Shown one piece after another: positions 49,058 through 58,021 of a stretch of DNA of 64,000 bases (position 1 is the stretch's first letter; every line of letters starts with the position of its first letter). A program made the position numbers and the translations under genes. The notes below the pieces were generated by a model, which was given only the letters and a program-made list of their open reading frames with translations, ran no database searches and was not told the DNA's origin. The DNA is from CALJDF01 sp964350495 (GTDB lineage Bacteria; Pseudomonadota; Alphaproteobacteria; SHVP01). The DNA lies in assembly GCA_964350495.1 (NCBI GenBank), contig CAYGKG010000005.1, positions 1 to 64,000 of the forward strand, given 5' to 3'.

Positions 49058-50023
49058 CTAAGGCCGCACCACAATACAGGCCTGATTGCGCGTCCTGAGC
49101 GTCGTGCACGCGGCCTCTGCGGCGTCGCCATTGGTGTAGGGCCCCGCTTGGAGCCGGTGAAACACGCCTCTGTCGCCGAGATCGACACGGACCACCGTGG
49201 GCTCAAGCGCGCCGAGCAGATCCTCATACCGGGTTTTGAGTGCCTGCCAGCCGGTTTGTGCAGCTTCCGGCGAGCGGTAGGCCGCAAGCTGGACGCGGAA
49301 CGCCCCGGTAGCAGCGACCGGTGCCGGGGCGGCGACAGGGGCCGCGGCTTGCGGCGCGGCGGTGACTGGCGCGGGGATTTCCGCGGGTTGGCTCTGCACG
49401 ATGGGCGCCGTTTCAGCCGCCGGGAGCGGCGGTGGCGGCGGCGATGCAGCGACAATTGGCGGCACCGTCGGAAGCTGACGCGGCGCTGCGACCGGCGCCG
49501 CTTCGCGAATCACGGGCGGCGGCGGCAATTGGACGGTTTCGACCGCCCGTCCCGTCGGCGTATCGGTCTCGACGATTCGCGGCGGCGGCGCGGGTTGTTC
49601 GGGCGCCGGCGCAAGGGTCACCGGCGCACCCACCCCGTTGTCGTCTTGAACGTCTTGCAAGACGAGCTTGTCCTGATGGGGCACCTGCAAACCGCCCGGC
49701 TCGGTCGGCGCTTCTTTGATCGGCGACGGATCGGCGCGGACAACCGGCGGGATCTGTTCCAGCGCGTTCTGCTTGCCGACCTCGAAGCCCCACCAGAAGG
49801 CGCCGCCCATTAGGACAGCAGCCATCGCAGCGGCAGCAAAGAAACTGCCGAACCGCGAGCGCGAATTGGCGCGCCGGTTCTCGTCTTCTTCGGCGGTCTC
49901 GCGCAACGGCGGGATGTGGATGCCGTCCTCGTTGGCGGCGGTTTTTGGACTGGCAAACGGCGGCGGTCCTGGCGTCCGCCGTGGGGGCAATTCGAATGTG
50001 TCGTCGTCATCGGCCATCATCAA
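49058..50023 (-). CDS. SPOR-domain membrane protein
   Basis: At 321 residues it has a cytoplasmic N-terminus with acidic and Pro patches, one membrane helix (about 58-78, FGSFFAAAAMAAVLMGGAFWWGFEVG), then a long Pro/Ala-rich periplasmic linker. The C-terminal SPOR domain spans FRVQLAAYRSPEAAQTGWQALKTRYEDLL to VFHRLQAGPYTNGDAAEAACTTLRTRNQACIVV. SPOR domains bind denuded peptidoglycan at division sites. It overlaps the argS stop by four bases, the usual alphaproteobacterial pairing. Confidence 0.92.
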   Translation of the reverse strand: MMMADDDDTFELPPRRTPGPPPFASPKTAANEDGIHIPPLRETAEEDENRRANSRSRFGSFFAAAAMAAVLMGGAFWWGFEVGKQNALEQIPPVVRADPSPIKEAPTEPGGLQVPHQDKLVLQDVQDDNGVGAPVTLAPAPEQPAPPPRIVETDTPTGRAVETVQLPPPPVIREAAPVAAPRQLPTVPPIVAASPPPPPLPAAETAPIVQSQPAEIPAPVTAAPQAAAPVAAPAPVAATGAFRVQLAAYRSPEAAQTGWQALKTRYEDLLGALEPTVVRVDLGDRGVFHRLQAGPYTNGDAAEAACTTLRTRNQACIVVRP

Positions 50024-51771
50024 CGCATCTCCTCAACCGGCTCCACCCCGAGTACCCCGAGGCCGGAAGCAATTACGGCGGCGACGCCCTGAAGCAGGGC
50101 GAGCCGCGCGCGCGTCAATTCTGGGTTTTCCTCTATCAGGAATCGAAGTTCTGGTGCTTCGGTGCCCTGATTCCACAGCGTATGAAACGCCGATGCCAAA
50201 TCATACAGGAAATAAGCGACTCTGTGTGGTTCATGTGCACGCGCCGCGTTTTCGACGATACCCGGCCACAACGCCATCTGCCGGACCAACGCTAACTCCG
50301 CGGCGTGACTCAATTTTTCGAGGTCGGCGCCAATTAGGGAGGACGGCGACGTATCGACCGCAGACGCCTCGTCGGCGGCCCGGCGCATCACCGACCGGAT
50401 CCGAGCGTGCGCGTACTGCACATAGAAGACCGGGTTGTCCTTGGATTGCTCGGTGACCTTTTGGAAATCGAAGTCGAGCGACGATTCCGGTTTTTGGGTC
50501 AGCATCATGAACCGCACGACGTCGCGGCCGACCTCGTCGACAACCTCGCGCAACGTAACGAAATCGCCCGAACGCTTCGACATCTTGACCGGCTCGCCCG
50601 CCCGCATCAGCTTGACTAGGTTGGTGATGCGCACGTCGAGCTCCGCCCGCCGGTCCGACAACGCGGCGACAGCGGCCTTCATCCGTTTGATATAACCGCC
50701 GTGGTCGGCGCCCCAAACGTCCACCATATGAGTGAAGCCGCGCGCGATCTTGTCGCGGTGATAGGCAATATCGGCGGCAAAATAGGTCCACGATCCGTCG
50801 GACTTTTGCAGCGGTCGATCGGTATCGTCGCCGAAATCCGACGCGCGGAACAGCGTTTGCTCGCGTGCCTCCCAGTCCTCGGGCTCCTTGCCCTTGGGCG
50901 GCTCAAGCACTCCCCTATAGATGAGACCCTTAGCGTCCATTTCGGCCAACGACTCCGCGATCTTGCCCGATTCGTGGAGCGTTTTTTCCGAAAAGAAAAC
51001 ATCGTGAACGATGCCCAGCGCCGCGAGGTCGTCGCGGATCATGTCCATCATCGCGTCGACGGCAATGGCGCGAAACGGTTCGAACCACGTCCCTTCGTCG
51101 GAGTCCTTCCACCGGTCGCCGTCGCGCCGGACGATGCCCTGCGCAACCGGGATCAAGTAATCGCCAGGATACCAACCGTCAGGGATATCGATCGCCTCGC
51201 CCAGCGCCTCGCGATAACGCAAATGCAAAGACCGGGCGAGCGTCTGAACCTGGGCCCCGGCATCGTTGATGTAGTACTCGCGGCTTACGTCGTACCCGGC
51301 CTTGGCCAGTAGATTGGCAAGCGCATCGCCGACCACGGCGCCGCGGCAATGGCCGACATGCATCGGCCCCGTGGGGTTGGCCGAGACATATTCGACATTG
51401 ACCTTGCCGCCGCCGCCCGCGTCCGAAGTGCCGTAGTCTGCGCCAGCGTCAAGAATCGCGCGTAACTCGCCCTGCCATGCAACGGGCGCGAGGCGCAAAT
51501 TGATGAAACCGGGGCCGGCAACCTCCGCCGTGGCAACGCCGTTTAGGGCTTCGATATGAGGCACAATGAGGTCGGCGACGTCGCGCGGTTTCATACCAGC
51601 CGGTTTCGCCAGAACCATCGCCACGTTGGTCGCGAGATCGCCGTGCTCGGGGTTCCGCGGCAGTTCGACAACGACCGCTCCCGTGTCCAGCCCGGCGGGC
51701 AGCGCTCCGTCGCGCCCGAGGCGGACGACAATCGCATCAATCTGTTGCTTGAGTTGGGCTAAGAGGGTCAT
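50020..51771 (-). CDS. argS: Arginyl-tRNA synthetase
   Basis: The 583-residue class I synthetase has the HIGH-type motif PMHVGHCRGAVVGDAL, the KMSKS-type loop VKMSKRSGDF, and a C-terminal anticodon-binding domain ending YFLYDLASAFHTLWNQG...RLALLQGVAAVIASGLGVLGVEPVEEM. The N-terminal Add1 domain (LPRNPEHGDLATNVAMVLAKP) is present. It charges tRNA-Arg with arginine. Length and order are normal. Confidence 0.97.
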   Translation of the reverse strand: MTLLAQLKQQIDAIVVRLGRDGALPAGLDTGAVVVELPRNPEHGDLATNVAMVLAKPAGMKPRDVADLIVPHIEALNGVATAEVAGPGFINLRLAPVAWQGELRAILDAGADYGTSDAGGGGKVNVEYVSANPTGPMHVGHCRGAVVGDALANLLAKAGYDVSREYYINDAGAQVQTLARSLHLRYREALGEAIDIPDGWYPGDYLIPVAQGIVRRDGDRWKDSDEGTWFEPFRAIAVDAMMDMIRDDLAALGIVHDVFFSEKTLHESGKIAESLAEMDAKGLIYRGVLEPPKGKEPEDWEAREQTLFRASDFGDDTDRPLQKSDGSWTYFAADIAYHRDKIARGFTHMVDVWGADHGGYIKRMKAAVAALSDRRAELDVRITNLVKLMRAGEPVKMSKRSGDFVTLREVVDEVGRDVVRFMMLTQKPESSLDFDFQKVTEQSKDNPVFYVQYAHARIRSVMRRAADEASAVDTSPSSLIGADLEKLSHAAELALVRQMALWPGIVENAARAHEPHRVAYFLYDLASAFHTLWNQGTEAPELRFLIEENPELTRARLALLQGVAAVIASGLGVLGVEPVEEMR

Positions 51772-51880
51772 TTTTTCCAGGCGCCTGGTCGCCGCGGGTT
51801 CTAGCGTGTCCGAGTCGCGTTGGCCAGTTTCAAGCGGCCCGAACGGTCGGTTTTATCGCCGCGCGTCGCACGCCGACCCA

Positions 51881-52510
51881 TCATCCGGCCAGCTTCGCCG
51901 TCAGAACCTTGAGGCTTGCCGCGCCGAAGGCGAACGCAAACGCCCCCTCAAACCACCGCCGGAGGCGAGCGTATCTCCGCACCACGGGAGCGGCCGTGAA
52001 CAGCAGCGCGTAGCCGTGAAAGAGCAGAAAGCTCTGAAATCCGACCGCGCCAATCACCACCGCGACGGCCGCCGGGTCGGCAGCGGCGGGAACCCCGATC
52101 GAATAGAGCGACCCAAAGAAAAGGACCGCCTTCGGGTTGGTCAGGTGCAACGCCAATCCCTTGGAATAAGCCTTACGCATGGACTGCACCGCGACCGCAG
52201 GGGTCTTCGCGACGGCAGGCCCAAATGCCGCGCGCGCCGATTTGAGCGCGAGCCACATCAGGTACGCCGCCCCGGCGTAGCGCATCGCCTCGAACAGCCA
52301 GGCATTGGCGAACATCAGCGCACCCAGCCCCAGGGCGGCCGCAATCGACCAGGCCAGCGACCCCGTCGTCACGCCGGACGCGATCGCCAATCCGTGCCGG
52401 CGCCCAAGGGCCAACGAGGTTCCTGCAATTGCCATCGTCGCGGGGCCGGGACTGACGGTCGCGATGAAAGCGGCGCCAAGGATCAGTGGAAGGTTGATAA
52501 CGTCCATCAC
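51881..52510 (-). CDS. LysE/RhtB-family amino acid exporter
   Basis: The 209-residue protein has five or six membrane helices and the family signature LILGAAFIATVSPGPATMAIAGTSLALGRRHGLAIASGVTTGS, then YLMWLALKSARAAF and KGLALHLTNPKAVLFFGSLY. Such exporters remove excess amino acids such as lysine, homoserine or threonine. The substrate cannot be told. It is transcribed alone, 61 bp after the dGTPase gene on the same strand. Confidence 0.88.
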   Translation of the reverse strand: MMDVINLPLILGAAFIATVSPGPATMAIAGTSLALGRRHGLAIASGVTTGSLAWSIAAALGLGALMFANAWLFEAMRYAGAAYLMWLALKSARAAFGPAVAKTPAVAVQSMRKAYSKGLALHLTNPKAVLFFGSLYSIGVPAAADPAAVAVVIGAVGFQSFLLFHGYALLFTAAPVVRRYARLRRWFEGAFAFAFGAASLKVLTAKLAG

Positions 52511-52570
52511 GCACCCTTGGTAGCACGGCCAGCGTGGGGAGAGAATCGAATCGCCGGGTGCAGACGCGCC

Positions 52571-53743
52571 TTACGCCACGATCTTGGCGTGTTCTTGCAG
52601 CGCGTAGCGGTCCGTCATCCCTGCGATGTAGTCGGCAACCACCCGAGCGCGCCCTGCATCGCCTTCGATGACAGCGAGGCGGGCCTGCCATTCGCCCGGC
52701 AACCGATCTTGATGGACAAAGAAGTACTCAAAGAGACGCGCAACAACCGCGCGCGCATTCGCCGTCATCTCGTTGACCCGCGCATGGCGGTACATATTGT
52801 CGAACAAAAACGCCTTGAGGGCGCGATCCGCCTCCGCTAGGCCTTGGGAAAACGCCACCACGGGCCGGCTGAGTCGGCGAATGTCGTCGGCCGAGCCGGG
52901 CTTTGCCGCCGTGAGCCGGCGCCGCGTCTCATCCAGCAAGTCCACGACCATCGCGTCGATGACGCGGCGCGTGACTTCGTTGACCAGGCGCGATTGCTCG
53001 AGGTCGGGATAGCGGCTGAGGACATCTTCGACCGCCGTCGTACCGAGCGGAACACCGTGCAAGTCTTCGAGCTTGAACAACCCTGCGCGCACGCCGTCGT
53101 CGATGTCATGGGCATTGTAGGCGATATCATCGGCCATCGCCGCGACCTGCGCCTCGATCCCGGCAAAGGTGTCCAGGCCGAGATCGAATTCGGCGTTGTA
53201 GGTCAGGATCGTGCCGTCGACCGGTTCTTTCTTTGGCGCATAGGGCCCGATCAACGGGCCGTTGTGCTTGACCACGCCCTCCAGGGTCTCCCAGGTGAGG
53301 TTGAGCCCGTCGAACTCGGCGTAGCGATGCTCCAAGTCGGTCAGCACGCGCAAGGTTTGGGCGTTGTGGTCGAAGCCGCCGTAGGGCGCCATCGCCGCGT
53401 CGAGCGCGTCCTCGCCGGCATGACCGAACGGCGTGTGACCCAGGTCGTGGGCAAGCGCCAGCGCTTCGGCCAAATCCTCATCGAGCCCGAGCGCCCGTGC
53501 GATCGTGCGGGCCACCTGGGCGACCTCGATCGAATGCGTCAGGCGGGTGCGGTAGTAATCGCCCTCGTGATAGACGAAAACCTGCGTTTTGTGCTTCAGG
53601 CGGCGGAACGCCCCGGAATGGATGACCCGGTCGCGATCGCGCTGGAACGGCGAGCGCATGGCGCTTTCGGGTTCGGGATGCCGCCGGCCCCGGCTGCGGG
53701 CCGGATCGCAGGCGTAGGGCGCGAGGGCGAGGCGTTCGGTCAT
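52571..53743 (-). CDS. Deoxyguanosinetriphosphate triphosphohydrolase-like protein
   Basis: The 390-residue HD-domain phosphohydrolase carries FRRLKHKTQVFVYHEGDYYRTRLTHSIEVAQVARTIARALG and the metal site LAHDLGHTPFGHAGEDAL, as well as GGFDHNAQTLRVLTDLEHRYA. Start of the protein (ACDPARSRGRRHPEPESAMRSPFQRDRDRVIHSGAFRRL) is typical of the short dGTPase-like class. It hydrolyses dNTPs to nucleoside and triphosphate. It is divergent from the IscA-type gene (erpA position), as in many alphaproteobacteria. Confidence 0.93.
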   Translation of the reverse strand: MTERLALAPYACDPARSRGRRHPEPESAMRSPFQRDRDRVIHSGAFRRLKHKTQVFVYHEGDYYRTRLTHSIEVAQVARTIARALGLDEDLAEALALAHDLGHTPFGHAGEDALDAAMAPYGGFDHNAQTLRVLTDLEHRYAEFDGLNLTWETLEGVVKHNGPLIGPYAPKKEPVDGTILTYNAEFDLGLDTFAGIEAQVAAMADDIAYNAHDIDDGVRAGLFKLEDLHGVPLGTTAVEDVLSRYPDLEQSRLVNEVTRRVIDAMVVDLLDETRRRLTAAKPGSADDIRRLSRPVVAFSQGLAEADRALKAFLFDNMYRHARVNEMTANARAVVARLFEYFFVHQDRLPGEWQARLAVIEGDAGRARVVADYIAGMTDRYALQEHAKIVA

Positions 53744-53895
53744 GGCCGGACCCTAGCTGCCGCCCCCGAACCCCGCAACGGGGTTGGAATCCCGGAAAAC
53801 CGCCCTGCCCGGCCCGGTCAATCGGTCTCGGAACACGCTTGCGATTGACTCGCAGTCTATTTGTCCTACATATCAGACCACGACGAAGGAGCGAT

Positions 53896-54240
53896 ATGAC
53901 CAACGCCGCTACCATGCTTTCGCTGTCGGACAGCGCCGTTAAGCGAGTTTCCTTCCTGATGAGCCAGGAGGAGAACCCCGACGTCATGCTCCGCGTCGTG
54001 GTCAACGGCGGCGGGTGCGCCGGTTTTCAGTACGGGTTTTCCTTCGACGACAGCAAGACCGACGACGACGTCGTGATCGAACAAGCCGGCGTCAAACTGG
54101 TGACCGACAACATGTCGCTGATGTACCTCGCCGGGGCCCAGATCGATTTCGTCGAGGACATGATCGGCGCCGCGTTTTCGATTAAGAACCCAAACGCCGC
54201 GTCCACCTGTTCCTGCGGGACCAGTTTCGCGGTCGCCTGA
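53896..54240 (+). CDS. erpA: A-type iron-sulfur carrier (ErpA/IscA/HesB)
   Basis: The 114-residue protein has the three conserved Cys of the A-type family: GGGCAGFQYGFSFDD and the C-terminal TCSCGTSF. MLSLSDSAVKRVSFLMSQEE is the usual N-terminus. It passes iron-sulfur clusters to apoproteins; ErpA is the likely subtype given its place next to the dGTPase gene, but IscA is possible. The ATG at 53896 follows a GAAGGAG Shine-Dalgarno. Confidence 0.9.
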   Translation: MTNAATMLSLSDSAVKRVSFLMSQEENPDVMLRVVVNGGGCAGFQYGFSFDDSKTDDDVVIEQAGVKLVTDNMSLMYLAGAQIDFVEDMIGAAFSIKNPNAASTCSCGTSFAVA

Positions 54241-54250
54241 CCGCTTCGGT

Positions 54251-54934
54251 CTAAGCCGTTTCGGGCACCGGGCGCTCGTACTGCGCCGGCTTCAAATCGC
54301 GATCGACGGTGAAGCGCATCGACGGGCGATTCAGCAACTTTTCATACCATGCCGCGAGTTTGGGCCGCGTATCGCGCCATTCGAACGTGGGATCGATTCC
54401 GTCGAGGAGGCGGCCGAACTCGGGTACCCGGTAGTCGAGGCGCGATAGACCGCCGGCAATGCAGATGTGCCCGATGTGGAAACCGATCTGGTCGCCGGCG
54501 TCTTCTTCCATGTCGTCTAAGGCGCGCACGATCTTGAGCCAGTGGCGTTCGACCTCGTCGGCCCGCCGCGTTGCGGCATCGCGCCAACTCTCGCGGTCGA
54601 GCGCGACGGCGGCCTCGAAGACCCCCTCGCCCAGCGTCATCTGCGTCAGCGCCGTGAACCGGGTGCGGCCCCAGGGCGGAAACATCTTCGGCCCGTCGTG
54701 GAGCGAATCGAAATACTCGCAAATGACCGGCCCGCCATAGAGCGCTTCCCCGTCGTCCAGTACCAGCGTCGGCACTTTGTTCAGCGGGTTGTCGCGCCAC
54801 AGGTCCGTGTCGGCATCGAACGGGCCGGTGCGGACGTAGATCAACCGGTCGGTGACCCCCGCCTCAGCAGCCGCGACCAGCACCTTGTGGATGTAATTCG
54901 GGTTCGGCGTAAACCGAAGTTTCATTTCTGACAT
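54251..54934 (-). CDS. Glutathione S-transferase family protein
   Basis: At 227 residues it has a thioredoxin-like N-domain (MKLRFTPNPNYIHKVLVAAAEAG, NPLNKVPTLVLDDGEALYGGPVICEYFDSL) with the cis-Pro and Ser/Gly-binding segment replaced by YGGPVICEY. An all-helical C-domain follows, ending WYEKLLNRPSMRFT. It resembles YibF-like GSTs. The glutathione substrate is not known. ATG has an AGGAG Shine-Dalgarno. It converges with the iron-sulfur carrier gene across 10 bp. Confidence 0.9.
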   Translation of the reverse strand: MSEMKLRFTPNPNYIHKVLVAAAEAGVTDRLIYVRTGPFDADTDLWRDNPLNKVPTLVLDDGEALYGGPVICEYFDSLHDGPKMFPPWGRTRFTALTQMTLGEGVFEAAVALDRESWRDAATRRADEVERHWLKIVRALDDMEEDAGDQIGFHIGHICIAGGLSRLDYRVPEFGRLLDGIDPTFEWRDTRPKLAAWYEKLLNRPSMRFTVDRDLKPAQYERPVPETA

Positions 54935-55047
54935 CGGCGATCTCCTTGTACCCCTTGATGTAGCATACCGATCCGCCTTTGCCCGCGTGACCGGACGTGC
55001 TATCCGGTGACCCGCTCCGAACCTGCGATCTTTGCCCCAACGGTCCC

Positions 55048-55821
55048 ATGAAAATCGTCACCTGGAACGTCAATTCGATCAAAGTGCGCGTCCCCCACGT
55101 GTGCGACTACCTGCGCGCGACCTCGCCCGATGTCCTATTGCTGCAAGAAACCAAGGTCGCGGACGACAAGTTTCCCGCACTCGAGATCGAAGACCTCGGC
55201 TATTCCATCGCGATCCACGGACAACGCACATACAACGGCGTTGCGATCCTCTCCAAGCACCCGATGGAGGACGTGATTCGCGGATTGCCCGGAAACACCG
55301 ACGACGATCAGTCGCGCTACATCGAGGTCACCATCGAGGGACTGCGCATCGGTTCCCTCTACTTGCCCAACGGCAACCCGCTCGACACCGAAAAGTTCGA
55401 CTACAAGCTGCGTTGGATGGGGCACCTGCGCGACCACGCCCGGACCCTGCTGAAGGACGATGTGGATTTCGTTTTGGGCGGCGACTGGAACATCGCGCCG
55501 GAGGCGGAGGATCTCTATGACCCCGGCGCCTTCCTGGACGACGCCATCGCCCACGCCGACTCGCGCGCCCTGTGGCGCGAGATCAACTACCTCGGACTGA
55601 CCGAGTCCTTCCGCGCCCTCCACCCCGAACTCGCCCAGGCCTGGAGCTACTTCGACTATCAGCGCGGCGCCTGGGAAAAAAATCACGGCATCCGCATCGA
55701 TCATGTTCTGCTGTCGCCGCGGGTCGCAGACCGCCTAGAAGCGTCCGGCATCGACCGCGACGAACGCGGCCGCACTCAACCCTCGGATCACGTCCCGGTG
55801 TGGTGCGTGTTGGCGGAATAG
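55048..55821 (+). CDS. xthA: Exodeoxyribonuclease III
   Basis: The 257-residue AP endonuclease/exonuclease family protein starts MKIVTWNVNSIKVRVPHVCDYL and has LLLQETKVADDKFP (catalytic Glu), YNGVAILSKHP, FVLGGDWNIAPEAEDLYDP (Asp/Asn), and GIRIDHVLLSP with the C-terminal SDHVPVW (catalytic Asp-His). It nicks DNA at abasic sites and has 3'-5' exonuclease activity. The start at 55048 follows homology; the frame opens upstream to 54997. Confidence 0.94.
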   Translation: MKIVTWNVNSIKVRVPHVCDYLRATSPDVLLLQETKVADDKFPALEIEDLGYSIAIHGQRTYNGVAILSKHPMEDVIRGLPGNTDDDQSRYIEVTIEGLRIGSLYLPNGNPLDTEKFDYKLRWMGHLRDHARTLLKDDVDFVLGGDWNIAPEAEDLYDPGAFLDDAIAHADSRALWREINYLGLTESFRALHPELAQAWSYFDYQRGAWEKNHGIRIDHVLLSPRVADRLEASGIDRDERGRTQPSDHVPVWCVLAE

Positions 55822-56066
55822 CGCCTCGGTCGGTGTGCGAGCCAGCCAACGATCGCGCCGGCGCAAAACACCGCGAATAGGAGCAAGACGCGTGGGGCCG
55901 AAAACGTCCAAACCAAGAATCGGACATCGGCGGTCTCGACGTTCTGCACCGCGACGATAATAACTAGGCCCATCAGGACCAGAGCGGCAATATGTCTAGC
56001 TTGTTGCATAGGCTCATTGTGCCGTGCTTCTGACGCCGCCGCCATTTGTTCCTCGAGAATTTCCAT
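55788..56066 (-). CDS. LapA-domain membrane protein
   Basis: The 92-residue protein has two membrane helices (about 26-42 and 56-76) with QNVETADVRFLVWTFSAPRVLLLFAVFCAGAIVGWL, the LapA signature (a lipopolysaccharide assembly family). The N-terminal part is not conserved and the true start may be at a later Met (56045 or 56009). It converges with and overlaps the xthA end by 34 bp. Confidence 0.8.
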   Translation of the reverse strand: MEILEEQMAAASEARHNEPMQQARHIAALVLMGLVIIVAVQNVETADVRFLVWTFSAPRVLLLFAVFCAGAIVGWLAHRPRRYSANTHHTGT

Positions 56067-56271
56067 CTAGGCGCGGCGGGCGACGATGCTATCGTCAAAC
56101 TGGCCGCACAGGAACGGCAACAATCACAGTCCTCACGGGCCCGAGGAACCGACAAAGCATATCCCGGCGGGCTCGGCGCTCGCCTTGCCTATCGGGTCTT
56201 TCTAGACTTAGTTTGGGCGCGCATCCGATGGAGCACGCGATATAGTCACCGTCAATTGGATCGAAACGGCG

Positions 56272-56886
56272 TTGGTCGCCCTGAGCGTTGCGCTCTTTTC
56301 GGGCTATCACCTCCTGCTCGTCCGCGAGGTGCGGCGCGCACCCGAGCGTACCGCGTCGGGTCTCGCCCATATCCTGCGCCACGCCTGGGTCGACAGCGTT
56401 ATCGAAGACAAGCGAGACGTCATTGTCGTTCAGACTCTGCGCAATTGGATCACCGCCACGTCGATGCTGGCATCCTCATCGATCATCGTGGCAATCGGAC
56501 TCCTAAGCTTCCTGATTTCATCGAATGGCGTGCCTTCATTCCTGCACCGGCTCAATCTCCTGGGCAGCGCCAGCGACGCCGTGTTCCTGTCAAAGGTCCT
56601 GCTGCTCACCATCACCTTTTTCGCGAACTTCATGAATTTCTCGTGGGCGTTGCGCTACTACAATCACCTCACCCTTGAACTCAACGTTCCGCCCGCGCGG
56701 GCACCGGCAAGCCAGCTTAGGGTTTGCAAGGAAATGATCGACCGGGGGGCGCTGCACTACACGCTCGGCATGCGCGGGTTCTATGCCGCGATCCTCGTCA
56801 CCCTGTGGTTCTTCGGTCCTGTATGGATGCTGGGCGGAACGTTGTTGATGTTAGGGGTGCTGCGCTGGTTGGATCACGTACGCTAA
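56272..56886 (+). CDS. DUF599 membrane protein
   Basis: The 204-residue polytopic protein has about five helices and DUF599 features: GYHLLLVREVRRAPERTASG, VVQTLRNWITATSMLASSSIIVAIGLLSFL, FANFMNFSWALRYYNHLTL, and RGALHYTLGMRGFYAAILVTLWFFGPVWML. The start is odd: the first usable codon is a TTG at 56272, yet family homology seems to begin six or so residues earlier (frame NWIETA, right after a GTC). There is no ATG or GTG in frame there. Function unknown. Confidence 0.8.
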   Translation: MVALSVALFSGYHLLLVREVRRAPERTASGLAHILRHAWVDSVIEDKRDVIVVQTLRNWITATSMLASSSIIVAIGLLSFLISSNGVPSFLHRLNLLGSASDAVFLSKVLLLTITFFANFMNFSWALRYYNHLTLELNVPPARAPASQLRVCKEMIDRGALHYTLGMRGFYAAILVTLWFFGPVWMLGGTLLMLGVLRWLDHVR

Positions 56887-56902
56887 CCGCAAGAGCCAGC
56901 CC

Positions 56903-57487
56903 CTACTCCGCCGTGCGCTCCTTTGGGTCGGCCGGGGCCGCTTCGACGGTTGCGATCAGGTTGGGCAGTTCCGGCAGCGCGGTGAGATCCCAGATGCCGC
57001 CGTTCATTTGTTCGACGAAACGCCTGCACTGCAAGGTTTCGCGGCCCTCCCATTGGCGCAAACGGGTCTCCACCAGCCGCAGCGAATCGTTCCGCATGCT
57101 GTCCCGGCCGCGGGCGCCGCTCAGACCGGTTTCCTGGGAAATCCTTAGCACCTTGGCCATCAACGCATCGTGTCGATCGTTCCAGGCCACCACGGCGGTT
57201 TGCCAAACGCTGTCGTCGTCGAACGCGTTGAATTTCTGCTGGCAGGCGGCGGGCGTCGTCACGATGGCGAACCCGGCCGTCATCAGCAGCTTGGCCGCGT
57301 CGAACTCGTCACGCGAGTAGTTGCGCAGGTCGGGCGCAACGTCGAAGGACGTGCCGCCGCCCCGATACTGCCACACGGCAAGCGCCGCAATGATGATTAC
57401 CACAACGACCCAGTTGCGGCGCGGCATACCGAACTCGCGCCGGCGGCGTTCGCCGGGCTTTAACGGACGCTGCCAAGGGTCGCTCAT
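56903..57487 (-). CDS. Unknown protein with one N-terminal membrane helix
   Basis: The 194-residue protein has a basic cytoplasmic segment (PLKPGERRRREFGMPRRNW), one membrane helix (about 27-43, VVVVIIIAALAVWQYRG) and a periplasmic domain with two conserved-looking Cys (AACQQKF and LQCRRF). The family is not recognised. The ATG at 57487 is preceded by GGGATAG. It lies 4 bp after the next gene and is probably cotranscribed with it and maybe ilvD. Confidence 0.6.
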   Translation of the reverse strand: MSDPWQRPLKPGERRRREFGMPRRNWVVVVIIIAALAVWQYRGGGTSFDVAPDLRNYSRDEFDAAKLLMTAGFAIVTTPAACQQKFNAFDDDSVWQTAVVAWNDRHDALMAKVLRISQETGLSGARGRDSMRNDSLRLVETRLRQWEGRETLQCRRFVEQMNGGIWDLTALPELPNLIATVEAAPADPKERTAE

Positions 57488-57491
57488 GACG

Positions 57492-58004
57492 CTATCCCAA
57501 TGATTCCGGCGGCGCCGCGAGGCGGCGGATTGCCGCGTATTCGGCATATTCGCGAACGAAGAAATGCAACGCCGGGCTGCTCGCGGTGAACATCCGCCCG
57601 TCTTCGTCGGCAACGAACGCACGTCGAACTTGCGGCAATACCGGGTGCCGTTTGATGTTGGAGGCAAAATAGGCCACCACCGACTCGCCCGGTTGCAGGC
57701 ACCTCGGCCACGCCCTCGAATCGTGAAGCAACGGCTCCCGCATCGTGACCCGCGGCCGGCCGAGTCGGCCCATTAAGCCAATCTCCGATACGATGACCGG
57801 CTCCACCCCTGCGTTGACAATCAAAAGGCAAAGGCCCGAACGGTCCAAAGCATGCCCCGGAATATGGCGCATTTCGTTCGGTCCGTCGCCCAAGGCAATC
57901 GCTTCGCGACCAACCGGCGTCGCTAGTTTCGGAACGACGTGAAGGCGCGCGCCGTGGGTGATCCGCGGCAGCGCATTCAAGATCGCCCGAGCGATACCGA
58001 CCAT
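57492..58004 (-). CDS. Unknown protein with a possible beta-sandwich domain
   Basis: The 170-residue protein shows LCLLIVNAGVEPVIVSEIGLMG, then PRCLQPGESVVAYF and RRAFVADEDGRMFTASSP, a strand pattern like small immunoglobulin-like domains that bind surfaces. The first 60 residues are not recognised. There is no signal peptide. No other gene overlaps it, and its frame is uninterrupted, so it is probably real. It lies 17 bp after ilvD and 4 bp before the next unknown gene on the same strand. Confidence 0.55.
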   Translation of the reverse strand: MVGIARAILNALPRITHGARLHVVPKLATPVGREAIALGDGPNEMRHIPGHALDRSGLCLLIVNAGVEPVIVSEIGLMGRLGRPRVTMREPLLHDSRAWPRCLQPGESVVAYFASNIKRHPVLPQVRRAFVADEDGRMFTASSPALHFFVREYAEYAAIRRLAAPPESLG

Positions 58005-58021
58005 ACCGAAAGCCTTTCGAC

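Noticed and set aside
56046..56678. 210-codon plus-strand open frame overlapping DUF599
   Set aside because: Arg-rich out-of-frame reading of the real DUF599 gene.
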